From assembly GCA_015075445.1 (NCBI GenBank), contig JABTUJ010000014.1, positions 99,579 to 163,578 of the forward strand: a stretch of DNA of 64,000 nucleotides. The letters run 5' to 3'. The stretch is from Verrucomicrobiales bacterium. GTDB taxonomy: Bacteria; Verrucomicrobiota; Verrucomicrobiia; Limisphaerales; J093. The position numbers and the translations under genes are program-made. Each line of letters opens with the position of its first letter. Within the stretch, counting starts at the first letter, position 1. Below the pieces are notes generated by a model that was not told where the DNA came from, ran no database searches, and saw only the letters and a list, made by a program, of their open reading frames with translations. This document shows, one piece after another, positions 34,973 through 45,292 of the stretch.

Positions 34973-37318
34973 ATGAATCCCTCACGGTTTCTCGGGCTGC
35001 TGTTCGGTTCGGGCCTTCTGTTCACGGCGGTTGCGGAGCCGGTCAGCCCGAACTTTGTCTTTGCATTTGCCGATGATTGGGGGCGGCACGCGAGTGCGTA
35101 TGCGCGGCTGGATGGGCCGGGCACCGTGAATGACCTGCTGCACACGCCGCATTTCGATCGCTTGGCGCGCGAGGGGGTGTTGTTCCGCCGCGCGTTCGTG
35201 AGTGCGCCGAGCTGCACGCCCTGCCGCAGCGCGTTGCTGTCCGGTCAGCATTTCTGGCGCACCGGTCGTGGGGCCATCCTGCAAGGCGGTGTCTGGGAGA
35301 CGAACCAGCCGGCCTACCCGTTACTGCTGCAGGCCGCGGGGTATCACCTTGGCAAGAGCTACAAGGTGTGGAGCCCGGGCACGCCGGCCGACGCGCCTTA
35401 CGGCGGGCAGGCGTTTGCCTACGAGAAGCACGGACGCCGGATCAACCAGTCCTGGTCGAGCAACTCGAAGCCCGGGGCGAACTGGAGCGGACCGTCGTGG
35501 TCGTCAGTGGCGATCACGGCGCACCGGGGTTTCCGCACGGGAAGTGCAACCTCTACGACTTTGGCACGCGGGTGCCGCTGGCGATTCGCTGGGGCGGCGC
35601 GGTGGGTGGGCGGGTGGTGGATGATCTGGTCAGCCTGACCGATCTCGCGCCCACGTTCCTCGAACTCGGCGGGGTGCCCGTGCCCGGCGTGATGACGGGT
35701 CGCAGCCTTCTCCCGCTGCTAACCTCGAGCCGGAGTGGGCCGATCGATCCCGCCCGGGACGCGGTGTTCACGGGTCGCGAACGGCATGTGGCGGCCGCGC
35801 GCGCCGGGCACTTGCCCTACCCCCAACGAGCGGTGCGGACGCACGATTTCCTGTACCTCCTCAACTTCCGACCCGATCGCTGGCCGTTGGGGGATCCGGT
35901 GCGTCTGGACGGATCGAGTCCGCCGACTGCGGAGGAGTTGACCGAAAACACCTATGCGACCCTGCTGGACGAGGATGCGGGTCCGACCAAGGCGTGGCTG
36001 GTGGGGCAGCGGCAGCACCCGGAATGGCGCGGACATTTCGAGTGGGTTTACGGGCGCCGACCGCGCGAAGAGCTGTACGATCTGAAGTCCGATCCGCATC
36101 AGGTCCGGAACGTGGCGGCCGATCCGCGCTACGCCGGGACGCGCGCGGCGCTTGAGCGGCGGTTGCTCGGGGAACTCGAACGCACCGGGGACCCGCGCGT
36201 GGTCGGGGAGGGCCGTTACTTCGAGACGCCGCCCTTGGCCGGGCCGGTTCCGCCCGCCTCCCCTCGCACGAATGTGCTCTTCATCGCCACCGACGACATG
36301 AACAACGCCCTCCGTTGCTACGGCCATCCGGTGGTCCAGACACCGCACCTGGATCGCCTGGCGCAGCGCGGGGTCCGGTTTGATCGCGCGTACAGCCAGT
36401 TCCCGTTGTGTTCCCCGAGCCGGACATCGCTCATGACGGGGCGCCGGCCGGACACGACGCAGGTTTATGACCTCACCAAGCACTTCCGCACGGTCCTGCC
36501 GGACGTGGTCACGCTGGCGCAGCTCTTCAAGAACCACGGGTATCACGCGGCGCGCGTCGGGAAGATCTACCACTACGGGACTCCCGGTCAGATCGGCACC
36601 GACGGTCTGGACGATGCGGCGTCGTGGACGGAGCGATTCAATCCGAAGGGCCGGGACAAGGCCGAGGAGCATCTCCTGACCAATCACACGCCGCAGCGCG
36701 GGCTGGGCAGTTCCCTGAGCTTCCTGCGGGCGGAGGGCGAGGATGAGAAGCTACTGGGCCTCGATCACTTTCGTGGACGCGCAGGTCGGCCGATTGCTCG
36801 AGGCGCTGGAGCGACTGGGGTTGGCGGACAAGACAATCGTGGTCTTCTGGAGCGACCACGGCTACCACACGGGCGAGCACGGTCTCTGGAAGAAGCAGAG
36901 CCTGTTCGAGAACTCCGCCCGGGTGCCGCTGATCATCGCGGCCCCCGGTCGGATGGCCCGCGGGGCGAGTTGCGGACGGACGGTCGAGTTGCTGGATCTC
37001 TATCCGACGCTGGCGGAGCTCTGCGGGTTGCCGGCGCCGCCGGGGCTCGAGGGACGCAGCCTGCGTCCGCTCCTCGAGGATCCGGATGCGCCGTGGGACA
37101 AACCGGCGCTGACCCAGGTCCGTCGCGGGGGATTCCCCGGGTACAGCCTGCGGACGGAGCGGTACCGTTACACGGAGTGGGACGGTGGCCAGCGCGGGGC
37201 CCAGCTTTATGACTACTTCAACGACCCCGGCGAGCAGCGGAACCTGGTGGACGATCCGGCCCACGCTGCCGTGGTGACGGAGTTGCGGGAGCGCCTCCGC
37301 GAGCTCGTGAAGCGTTAG
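34973..37318 (+). pseudogene. fused tandem S1 sulfatases, both with internal deletion and frameshift
   Basis: Two sulfatase domains lie head to tail with no stop between them. Domain 1 starts at ATG 34973 with a signal peptide (MNPSRFLGLLFGSGLLFTAV) and carries the formylglycine motif CTPCR in SAPSCTPCRSALLSG. The frame is lost near 35450 after YEKHGRRINQ. It resumes in another frame at LEQLEARGELERTVVVVSGD and runs through an N-sulfoglucosamine-sulfohydrolase-like C-terminus. Without a stop this leads into domain 2 (RTNVLFIATDDMNN, canonical CSPSR in PLCSPSRTSLMTG, iduronate-2-sulfatase-like). That domain breaks near 36743 after RAEGEDEK and resumes as YWASITFVDAQVGRL to the stop at 37318. 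By comparison with intact families each domain lacks about 80-130 central residues, including the expected histidine-containing substrate/metal loop. Unlikely to be active as read. Confidence 0.75.
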
Positions 37319-37356
37319 GCACGGCTCGGAAGGAGACCCCGGCTCCTGGGAAGCGT

Positions 37357-37452
37357 CCTGTTCCTTTTGGACCTGCTCAGGGGCCGTGAACCCTCCGCGC
37401 CGGGTCGGGGGACCCGGCCTACAGGTTGTAGTGCCCTCACCGGGCGGTTCAT
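37357..37452. repeat. composite dispersed repeat (CCGGGTC hairpin family)
   Basis: CCTGTTCCTTTTGGACCTGC (from 37359) is followed by the hairpin GCCGGGTC-GGG-GACCCGGC and CTACAG, then GTGCCCTCACCGGGCGGTTC. A near-identical block sits at 46088-46205, and CCTGTTCC-type starts recur at about 51602 and 63833. The distal GGTTCATGG forms the last codon and stop codon of the convergent helicase gene, so element and gene end are merged. It fills the 37319-37448 spacer. Confidence 0.75.
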
Positions 37453-40400
37453 GGAGCGCTGTTCACTGAGATCAGTTCCACCAGGGGGACTTCCCATTCC
37501 TCCACCCGACACCGTTCGCGGCGCTCGGGGTCGGCGTCTTGCGCAGCCGACCGCTGAACCATGGCCACGACCCGCGCCTCGCGCACGGTTCCGGCGCGGG
37601 CGACCCAGCGCGCGCTGCCCTTGCGCGAGAGGCGTGCCACGCGGGTGCCGTCCGCGTGGTGGAGGGCGAGGCCGTTGTCCGTGGTGGGGCGAAGCGCCAG
37701 GTGGTCGCCGGGCTGCAGGCTTCGCAAGGCGCGATGGATGGGGGCCTCCGGGGGAAAACCCGCGGCGTAACCGAGGTGGATGTCCTCCAGCGTGAGCAAC
37801 TCGTAACCGCTGACGTCGGGGGCCTTGAGGTCGGGCTGCGCCTGCGCCGGCGTGCGATAAACAGACGGTCCGTCCAGGGTTGCGGGCAACGAAGGTGCGA
37901 GGTCTGCTGGTTCCAGCACGGTGAGACTCTGGCGGGCGCGGGTCATGCCCACGTAGAAGACGCGCCGTTCCTCCTCCTGGGCTCGCCCGTCACCCTTCAG
38001 GGGCCAGCGACCGATCAGGATCACGTGATCATGCTCGGTTCCCTTGGCGGCGTGGACGGTGCTGAGCGTGACGCCCTCGCCATAGGTCAGATCGCGACGA
38101 CTTTCGGCGCAGCTTTCGTAGAGGAACTCGAGAGCGTCCTGCACGGGCAGTTCGGCGTTGTCCGACTCGGTGACCCAGGCCTCGAGGGTGCGGCGAAGAA
38201 AGGCCAGCCACGGGTTGGCCGGGCAATCGGTGAACATGGCCTCCGCCCGCGCCACCAGGTCCGCGGCACGCGCCAACGCGAGGCGTTGCTGCGCGAGTTC
38301 GCCCAGGAACCGATGGATCTCGCGGATGCGATGGAGCGGGGGCAGTTGGTGGCGCGATTCCCACCAGCGGATGGGGATGCCGGCCTGCTCGGCCAACGCG
38401 CGCACCCGCAGGAGATCGTCGTGGCCGCGGGACAGCACGGCGATCGCGGACCCGTCAGCCACGCCCGCTTCGCGCAACCGCTGGAGCTCGGCGATGACGG
38501 CGCCGGCTTGGGCGAGGCTGTCCGGGACCTGGACGACGCGTACGCGGCCGCGCGCCATGGGATCCCGTTCGGCCCATGCGCCACCCGCGGGGAGTCGGGA
38601 CCGGTGCCGGTCGATGCCGATCGGGTGGGCCGTCTTCATGCGGTCGGTGTTGGCCGCGATGAGCTGGTTCGAGGCCTCGATGATGCACCGGGTCGAGCGG
38701 TAGTTCTCGACGAGGTAATGGACGTCGGCGGCGTAGTCCTGCTGGAAGCGGCGGATGAAGGCCACGTTCGCGCCGCGGAAGGTGTAGATGTTCTGGTCGT
38801 CATCGCCCACGGCGAGAATGGCGAGCTTCTGATCGGGGTCGTCGAGCATGCGGCCGGCGAGGGCGCTGATCAACTGGTACTGCGGCTCGTCGATGTCCTG
38901 GTACTCATCGACGAGGATGTATTGGAAGCCCGCCAGCAACCGGTCGCGAACCTCGTCGGGCTCGAGCCCGGGAGGCACGGTCTCACCGCGCAGAAGCTTG
39001 ACGGCGTCCGCGATGAAGCGGTCGAACGGGAGCTCGCCCACGTCCGGTCGCGTCCGCGCCCCGAACGAGTAGCCGAGCAGCCGCATCGCCAGCGCGTGGT
39101 ACGTGAGCACCATGACTCCCCGTGCATCGGCGCCCACGAGATCCTTCAGCCGGCGCCGGAGTTCGAGGGCGGCGCGGCGGTTGAAGCAGCACACCAGCAC
39201 GTTGCGGGGATGGACGCGCTCCACGCGCAGCAGGTAGGCGCAGCGATGCACCACGGTCCGGGTCTTGCCCGAGCCAGGGCCCGCGAGGATGAGCAAGTTG
39301 CGCTGGAGCGGGGCCGTGACGATGCGGATCTGGGTGCGGTTGTTCAGGTCCGTGACAATGCGCTGAAAGGACTGCGCGGTGGTGGCGTGTTCGAGCAGCG
39401 CGGGTCGGGTGGGGAGAAACCGACGGAGGAATTCCTCTTTGCCCAGGGAGAAGTAGGCGAGCACGAGGCGGACGGCCTCGCCGATGGCGGCCAGGCCGCG
39501 CCGGGCGTACTCGCTCATGACGTGGACCTGGAACACGCGTTCCCGGTAGTGATGGGCGAGGGGCTGGTAATGCGTGTTCGTGTACCGCTCCTTCTTCCCT
39601 TCAGCGGCGAGCCGGATCCGCATGGCAGAACGGAACACGGCCAGGCCCTGCTGGAGGGTGATGACCTGCTGTTCATGGAGATACATCAGCGCACGGTCCA
39701 GGCCGGCATTGATGTCCTTCAGATCGGACCGCAGGGCGAGGTCGCGATTCACGGCGTCCTGGAGTTCCTCGAAGGCGAAGTCGACCAGCAGATCCGCGCG
39801 GGCGGGGGTGTTGGCGGGGATCTTCGCGAGCAGCGTGTCGAGGACCACGGCGGCGACCCGACGGCGCTTTTCTGCCAACTCCTGGATGGCGCTCCAGCTC
39901 CGCCGGACGCGGACCCGGTACGAATCGCGCGCGAAGCACCGCAGGTCGATGCTGCCGTGTGAGCCGGCGAAGCCGCGCCCGTCCTGGCTCAGGCTCTGGA
40001 GCAGGGTGCGCACGGCCTCGACCGAACACGCCGGCCGGCGCGGCTCTTCCGCGTTCGGATCCGCGCTGGCCAGTTCGTCGCAGAGCCGTTGGTTCAGCAG
40101 CCGGAGGTTCAAGGGCATCCAGCCTTCGGGATCCGGTTCCTCGGTGGCGAGCAAGTCGAGCAGGAGGCGGTCCAGGCGGAGCACGCGTTCGAGCCGGAGC
40201 CGGGAGGGGTCGGCGACCTTGTGCCGCACGAAGGCATTGAGCAGCATGTCCCGCTTGAGGAGCCCGACCTGGGCCATGCTGCCGAGGGTCTTGAGCACCC
40301 GGGCGCTGATGTACTCGGGGCTGGCGGCACCGGGCCCCTGGGCGGCAGGGACGGCGAACTCGGGCAGGAGGGCCAGACGATCGACGGTGAGGCTCTCGGC

Positions 40401-42722
40401 GGGCGGGGCGTTCATCAACTCCCGGTGGATCGCTTCCCAGAGCGCCTGTTCCGGCCGCGCGAGGTTCAGCGGCGCCATGAGCGCCTGAGCTTCCGCGAGC
40501 GTCCGCACGAGCAGGCGGGCCTGGAAGACCTGGGTGACGTTCTCATCGCGCTGGAGAAAGCCGGCCCGTTCCAGCCACGCGATGGCCGTGCGGACCTTGG
40601 TGTCCGCGTTCCGATCCGCCAGGGTCATGGTGGTCTCCACGTCTTCGTCGCGGAGGATCTCGCCCGTGGTGAGCACGACCTCGCCCTGGTGGGTGCGGTC
40701 GGCCCGGCGCAAGCCGCGGAGGATCTGGGCGATGTCCCGTCGGCTGAGCTCGGACAACGCGCCCAGCCGGAACTGCTGCTCACAATCCGCCTCGTCGTAG
40801 AGCAGGACGCACTCGGCGAGTTGGCCGTCGCGGCCCGCGCGACCGGCTTCCTGAAGGTAATTCTCGAGCGAACCCGGGGTGTCCGCATGGATGACGAGGC
40901 GGACGTCGTCCTTGTCGATGCCCATGCCGAAGGCGTTGGTGGCGCAGATGACGCGGAGGTCGCCGTCGAGGAACGCGTCCTGGATGCGCTTCTTCTCCGG
41001 GGCTTCCAGGCCGGCATGAAAGTGCGCGGCGGCCCAGCCCTTGGTCTGGAGGAACCCGGCCATGCCGACGGTGGCTTCCCGGGTGGCGCGGAAGACGATG
41101 GCCGAGCCGGGGCCGCGCGGGGGGAGCCGGTCGGTGAGCAGGTCGTGAACGCGTTCGAGCTTGGTGTGATCGTTGATCAACTGGACCTCGAACCGGAGGT
41201 TGTCACGCTCCACGCCGCCTTCGAAGAGGCGCAGCTCGCGGCCGGTCTCGTCGCGGAAGAATCTCAGGATCTCGTCCTTCACATCCTGCTTGGCGGTGGC
41301 GGTGAAGCAGGCGATGGGCGGGATCGGGCCACCTTGCAGCTCAGCGAATTCCTGGATGAACCGGCCGGCGTAGAGGTAGTCCGGGCGAAAGTCATGGCCC
41401 CACTTCGAGAGGCAGTGGGCTTCGTCAAACACCCAGCACCCGATCTCGCGCTGGCGGACGGCTTCGCGGAAGGAGCGGTTGCGCAACTGCTCCGGCGAGA
41501 CGTACAGAAGGGCGACATCGCCCAGCACAATCCGGCGCAGGACGTCGCCGCGTTCGGGAGGCGTCAACAGGCCGTACAGGGCGGCGGCGGACGTGATGCC
41601 CGTGCGCCGGACCAGGCCATCGACCTGGTCTTTCATGAGGGCTTGGAGCGGCGAGATGACGATGGTCAGCACGCCGCGCCGGTGGTTCCGTGTCAGGGCC
41701 GGCAGTTGGAAGCCCAGGGACTTGCCGGCGCCGGTCGGCAGGATGGCGAGCAGCGAGGTATCGCGCAGACCGGCCTGGATAACGTCCTGCTGCAGGCTGC
41801 CGCCGGCGGCGTTGCGGGGCTCGGGTCGGAAGCCGTCGAAGCCAAAGAAGGTGCGGAGCTGTGCCGCGGCGTTGTGCACCCGGCGGCAATAGGCGCAGTC
41901 AGCGGCCGCGCAGGGAACCTCGCGCCATCGTCGGATGAGGGTGAGAGTCTCGGGATGCTGCAGTCGGACCCAGGGCGGGAGGACGGAGTTCGAGCCGGCC
42001 ACCCGCAGCCAGGTGAGCGCGTAGGCGAGCGCATGGCGCTGGGCGGAGGTAAGCAGCCAGTGCGGTTCGACCGGCGCGTTGCGACATGCCCAGCGGGCCA
42101 CCCACTGGCGACCGAGCTCCAGGGCGCGATCGCGCGATGGCAGGCGGGCCCGCAGCGCACGGAAAAGCACCGCCATGCCGTCGGCGGGGGGATCGGGGGC
42201 TGTTTCGGGCGTGGCGAGCAGGAAATGCAGCAGCTCGAAGAGGTGCGGTTCGGTGCGGCGAAGTCCGGCCAGCGCACGGAACTCGTCGCCGAAGAGGATC
42301 GCGGCCTGACGGGCGTCGGCCACCGGATCGTTGATGCTTTCCCGCACCAGCTTGTAGTCCTTCACCAGCCGGTGATACGGGTTCTCGGGGAAGGCGAGGG
42401 GCGAGAGGATCAAGGTGTCGATGACGGGGAGGCGGAGCAGGGGATGCTGCGGGCAGGTGTCGCGCAGGATGGGCAGGTCATGGCGCACGAGGTTGTGGCC
42501 CAGCACGCACCAGGCCGAGCGGGCCAGGGTGGCCAGTTCGTCCCCGGCACCGGGCTTCACGCCGCTGCCGGCACGGGTCAGGGTCGCCGGACCCAGCACC
42601 GCGCCGAGCTTGCGGATGCGGCCCTCGTGCGAGACCTCCAGGTCCAGGAGCAGGGTTTGCGCGAGCAGCGTCTCGAGGTCCCTACCCGGCCCTTCCTCGG
42701 GTTGGCTTGCGTCCGTCGCCAT
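37449..42722 (-). CDS. exonuclease-RecQ-UvrD fusion helicase
   Basis: A 1757-residue cytoplasmic protein combining three DNA-processing modules. Residues about 20-180 resemble a DnaQ/RNase-T exonuclease (LLLDLEVSHEGRIRKLGAV, VLGHNLVRHDLPIL). About 270-650 is a RecQ helicase: CxxxxCxxC before the core, Walker A LPTGAGKS, Walker B FDEAH, FTATAKQDV, and motif VI QEAGRAGRDGQ. A winged-helix-like stretch follows. About 1140-1620 is a UvrD/PcrA superfamily 1 helicase: AGPGSGKTRTVV, LVDEYQDIDEPQYQL, GDDDQNIYTFRGA, STVHAAKGTEHDHV, FYVGMTRARQS. ATG 42722 is preferred over an in-frame GTG at 42746; neither has a clear ribosome-binding site. Such giant fusions occur sporadically in bacteria; a role in recombination repair or anti-phage defence is inference. 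It is monocistronic, divergent from the S9 peptidase. Confidence 0.85.
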   Translation of the reverse strand: MATDASQPEEGPGRDLETLLAQTLLLDLEVSHEGRIRKLGAVLGPATLTRAGSGVKPGAGDELATLARSAWCVLGHNLVRHDLPILRDTCPQHPLLRLPVIDTLILSPLAFPENPYHRLVKDYKLVRESINDPVADARQAAILFGDEFRALAGLRRTEPHLFELLHFLLATPETAPDPPADGMAVLFRALRARLPSRDRALELGRQWVARWACRNAPVEPHWLLTSAQRHALAYALTWLRVAGSNSVLPPWVRLQHPETLTLIRRWREVPCAAADCAYCRRVHNAAAQLRTFFGFDGFRPEPRNAAGGSLQQDVIQAGLRDTSLLAILPTGAGKSLGFQLPALTRNHRRGVLTIVISPLQALMKDQVDGLVRRTGITSAAALYGLLTPPERGDVLRRIVLGDVALLYVSPEQLRNRSFREAVRQREIGCWVFDEAHCLSKWGHDFRPDYLYAGRFIQEFAELQGGPIPPIACFTATAKQDVKDEILRFFRDETGRELRLFEGGVERDNLRFEVQLINDHTKLERVHDLLTDRLPPRGPGSAIVFRATREATVGMAGFLQTKGWAAAHFHAGLEAPEKKRIQDAFLDGDLRVICATNAFGMGIDKDDVRLVIHADTPGSLENYLQEAGRAGRDGQLAECVLLYDEADCEQQFRLGALSELSRRDIAQILRGLRRADRTHQGEVVLTTGEILRDEDVETTMTLADRNADTKVRTAIAWLERAGFLQRDENVTQVFQARLLVRTLAEAQALMAPLNLARPEQALWEAIHRELMNAPPAESLTVDRLALLPEFAVPAAQGPGAASPEYISARVLKTLGSMAQVGLLKRDMLLNAFVRHKVADPSRLRLERVLRLDRLLLDLLATEEPDPEGWMPLNLRLLNQRLCDELASADPNAEEPRRPACSVEAVRTLLQSLSQDGRGFAGSHGSIDLRCFARDSYRVRVRRSWSAIQELAEKRRRVAAVVLDTLLAKIPANTPARADLLVDFAFEELQDAVNRDLALRSDLKDINAGLDRALMYLHEQQVITLQQGLAVFRSAMRIRLAAEGKKERYTNTHYQPLAHHYRERVFQVHVMSEYARRGLAAIGEAVRLVLAYFSLGKEEFLRRFLPTRPALLEHATTAQSFQRIVTDLNNRTQIRIVTAPLQRNLLILAGPGSGKTRTVVHRCAYLLRVERVHPRNVLVCCFNRRAALELRRRLKDLVGADARGVMVLTYHALAMRLLGYSFGARTRPDVGELPFDRFIADAVKLLRGETVPPGLEPDEVRDRLLAGFQYILVDEYQDIDEPQYQLISALAGRMLDDPDQKLAILAVGDDDQNIYTFRGANVAFIRRFQQDYAADVHYLVENYRSTRCIIEASNQLIAANTDRMKTAHPIGIDRHRSRLPAGGAWAERDPMARGRVRVVQVPDSLAQAGAVIAELQRLREAGVADGSAIAVLSRGHDDLLRVRALAEQAGIPIRWWESRHQLPPLHRIREIHRFLGELAQQRLALARAADLVARAEAMFTDCPANPWLAFLRRTLEAWVTESDNAELPVQDALEFLYESCAESRRDLTYGEGVTLSTVHAAKGTEHDHVILIGRWPLKGDGRAQEEERRVFYVGMTRARQSLTVLEPADLAPSLPATLDGPSVYRTPAQAQPDLKAPDVSGYELLTLEDIHLGYAAGFPPEAPIHRALRSLQPGDHLALRPTTDNGLALHHADGTRVARLSRKGSARWVARAGTVREARVVAMVQRSAAQDADPERRERCRVEEWEVPLVELISVNSAP

Positions 42723-42775
42723 GCGCTGGCGAGGACGATACGGCACCGGAGGGGCAGGTGTCCAAGCCTTCCCTT

Positions 42776-42814
42776 GACCCTGTGGTGCAGGCGGGAAGCC
42801 CGCACCACAGGGTC
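42776..42814. repeat. perfect 13-bp palindromic hairpin
   Basis: GACCCTGTGGTGC (42776-42788) is the exact reverse complement of GCACCACAGGGTC (42802-42814), with an extra GGC/GCC pair inside and a GGGAA loop. It lies between two divergent genes, so it is not an obvious terminator for either. A related half (CGCCCGCACCACAGG) occurs inside the gene at about 46991-47005, and CGGCACCAC recurs at 46204. A mobile palindrome family is more likely than a regulatory site. Confidence 0.7.
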
Positions 42815-42874
42815 ACGGGAAGAGGTTGATGTCGACAGCCGGCGCCGGGTCGGCAAACGTCTCGCACCACCAAG

Positions 42875-45241
42875 ATGAAACGAAATGTGTTCGGCTCAAT
42901 GATCGCCACCGTGAAGCGCCGCGTGAGGCGAGGGTTCCCGTCGTTGGTGCGGCGCCGCGTTGCGATGAGCGGTCTGTGCCTGGCGGGCCTGGGGGTCCTG
43001 CAGGGCCCGCTGGTTCTCGCCCAGGAAGCGACGGACGCCGCCTCCACCAACGCGACCGCCCGGCTCACCCTCGAGCGCCTCTTTAGCAACGGCGAGTTTG
43101 ATGGGGAGGGCGTCGGGGCCTTGAAGTGGCTGAAGCACGGGGCGGCCTACGTCACGTTTGAGGATGCGGCGGACAAGCCGGGCGGGCGCGACCTGGTCCG
43201 CTGCGAACCCGCGACCGGCCGGCGACAAGTGCTGGCACCGTCGCACTGGTTCGTGCCGCCGGGTCGCGGCGGAGCGCTGTCCGTGGAGGACTTCCAGCTT
43301 TGCGAGAACGAGGCCCGGCTGTTGATCTTCACGAACGGCCGGCGCGTCTGGCGGGTGAATTCCCGCGGCGACTACTGGGTGCTGGATCTTTCGAGTCGCG
43401 AGTTGCGCCAGCTCGGGGGCGACGCCCCACCCTCGACGCTGATGTTCGCCCAGTTCTCGCCGGACGGAGAGCGGGTGTGCTATGTGCGCGACGCCAACCT
43501 GTATGTTCAGGATCTCCGGGACTGGCGCATCACGGCGTTGACGACCAACGGATCGGCCACGCTCATCAACGGGACCTTCGACTGGGTCTACGAGGAGGAG
43601 CTGTCGTTGCGACGGGGATTTCGCTGGAGCCCGGACAGCCAGCACATCGCGTACTGGCAACTCGACACCACCGGGGTGCGCGAGTTTCAGCTCATCAACA
43701 ACACCGACGGCCTTTACTCGCGGGTGATCTCGTTCGCCTATCCCAAGGCCGGCGAGCAAAACGCCGCGGCGCGCGTCGGTGTGGTGAGTGCCGACGGTGG
43801 CGAGACCCGCTGGCTCGAGGTGCCGGGCGATCCGCGCAACCATTATCCCGCCCGCCTGGACTGGGTGGGCAATAGGCTCGCGCTGCAGCAGTTCAACCGG
43901 CTGCAGAACACGAACCGCGTCATGATCGCCAACCCGGACTCGGGCCGGGTCCGGACGGTCCTAACCGAGACCGATCGCGCGTGGGTCGAGAACGAGAATG
44001 AGTTTCGCTGGGTGAATGGCGGCCGGGCGTTTGTCTGGTTGTCCGAGCGGGACGGCTGGCGACACGCGTATCTGGCCGCGCGGTCCGGCCGAACGTTCTC
44101 ACCGATCACGCAGGGCGAGTTTGATGTCATCCAGATTGAAGCGGTGGACGAGGCGCAGGGCTGGCTGTACTACCTGGCTTCCCCGGACAACGCGACGCAG
44201 CAGTATCTCTACCGCACACGGCTCGAGGGCGGGGTTGCCGAGCGGCTCACGCCGTCTGACCAGCCCGGCAGCCACAGCTACAACCTCTCGCCGGATGCGC
44301 GCTGGGCCATCCACACCTACTCCACGGCGACCACGCCGCCCGTGACCGCGCTGATCCGGCTGCCGGAGCACAGTGTCGTGAAGGTGCTTCAGGACAACCA
44401 GAAGCTGCGTGAGAAGCTGGGCACACTGAGGCCCGTGGCGCATGAGTTCTTCCGGGTGCCGGTGGGGGAAGGTGTGGAGCTGGACGGCTGGTGTTTGCGA
44501 CCGCCCGAGCTGGAGGAAGGGCGGAAGTACCCGGTGCTCTTTCACGTGTACGGCGAGCCGGCGGGGGCGACGGTGGTGGACCGGTGGCGGGGCAAAGGCG
44601 GGTTGTGGCACCGGATGCTGGTGGAGCAGGGTTATCTGGTCATGAGTGTGGACAACCGCGGGACCTTCGCGCCGCGGGGGCGTGCCTGGCGGAAGAGCAT
44701 CTATCGGCAGGTCGGCTTGCTGGCATCGGCGGACCAGGCGGCGGCGGTGCGGGCGGTGGCGGAACGCTGGTCCTATGTGGACACGAACCGCGTGGCGATC
44801 TGGGGTTGGAGCGGCGGCGGTTCGATGAGCCTCAACGCGATCTTCCGCTACCCGGACGTGTACCAGGCGGCGATGGCGGTTGCGCCGGTGCCGAACCAGC
44901 GTCACTACGACACGATCTACCAGGAGCGGTACATGGGGTTGCCGACCGACAATCCGGATGGCTACCGAGAAGGGTCCCCGTTGAACTTCGCCCATCAGTT
45001 GCGCGGTCATCTGTTGCTGATGCACGGGACCGGCGACGACAACTGTCATTACCAGGGGGTGGAGGCCCTGATCAACGAGCTGGTGCGGCACAACAAGCCC
45101 TTCAGCCTGATGGTGTATCCGAATCGCAGCCACGGGATCTACGAGGGGGAGAACACGACGCGGCATGTGTACGAGACGCTGACGCGGTTTCTGACGAACG
45201 CGATCCCCCCCGGACCGGCGGGGTCAGCCCTTAAGAATTAA
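42875..45241 (+). CDS. S9 family (DPP IV-like) serine peptidase
   Basis: A 788-residue exported peptidase. A long basic leader is followed by a hydrophobic export segment (MSGLCLAGLGVLQGPLVLAQ, starting at an in-frame ATG at 42965, a possible shorter start). The N-terminal eight-bladed propeller of the DPPIV_N type covers about residues 100-520 and includes the double-glutamate site DWVYEEEL that binds the substrate amino terminus in dipeptidyl peptidases. The alpha/beta hydrolase domain (about 540-780) has the nucleophile GWSGGGSMS, the acid in GTGDDN and the histidine in RSHGIYEG. It should release dipeptides from peptides in the periplasm; cleavage after proline is a family expectation only. 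Confidence 0.9.
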   Translation: MKRNVFGSMIATVKRRVRRGFPSLVRRRVAMSGLCLAGLGVLQGPLVLAQEATDAASTNATARLTLERLFSNGEFDGEGVGALKWLKHGAAYVTFEDAADKPGGRDLVRCEPATGRRQVLAPSHWFVPPGRGGALSVEDFQLCENEARLLIFTNGRRVWRVNSRGDYWVLDLSSRELRQLGGDAPPSTLMFAQFSPDGERVCYVRDANLYVQDLRDWRITALTTNGSATLINGTFDWVYEEELSLRRGFRWSPDSQHIAYWQLDTTGVREFQLINNTDGLYSRVISFAYPKAGEQNAAARVGVVSADGGETRWLEVPGDPRNHYPARLDWVGNRLALQQFNRLQNTNRVMIANPDSGRVRTVLTETDRAWVENENEFRWVNGGRAFVWLSERDGWRHAYLAARSGRTFSPITQGEFDVIQIEAVDEAQGWLYYLASPDNATQQYLYRTRLEGGVAERLTPSDQPGSHSYNLSPDARWAIHTYSTATTPPVTALIRLPEHSVVKVLQDNQKLREKLGTLRPVAHEFFRVPVGEGVELDGWCLRPPELEEGRKYPVLFHVYGEPAGATVVDRWRGKGGLWHRMLVEQGYLVMSVDNRGTFAPRGRAWRKSIYRQVGLLASADQAAAVRAVAERWSYVDTNRVAIWGWSGGGSMSLNAIFRYPDVYQAAMAVAPVPNQRHYDTIYQERYMGLPTDNPDGYREGSPLNFAHQLRGHLLLMHGTGDDNCHYQGVEALINELVRHNKPFSLMVYPNRSHGIYEGENTTRHVYETLTRFLTNAIPPGPAGSALKN

Positions 45242-45292
45242 GTTTGTCCACTCGGGTTTGACGGTTTTGGCTGATCGGCCCATGTTGCGGCC

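Noticed and set aside
42776..42814. Hairpin as a terminator
   Set aside because: It lies between two divergent gene starts, has no T tract on either strand and has relatives elsewhere, so a palindromic repeat fits better.
42797..43089. Arginine- and alanine-rich frames antisense to real genes throughout the window
   Set aside because: High GC makes long antisense and out-of-frame openings common; none showed family motifs, and all overlap well-supported genes.
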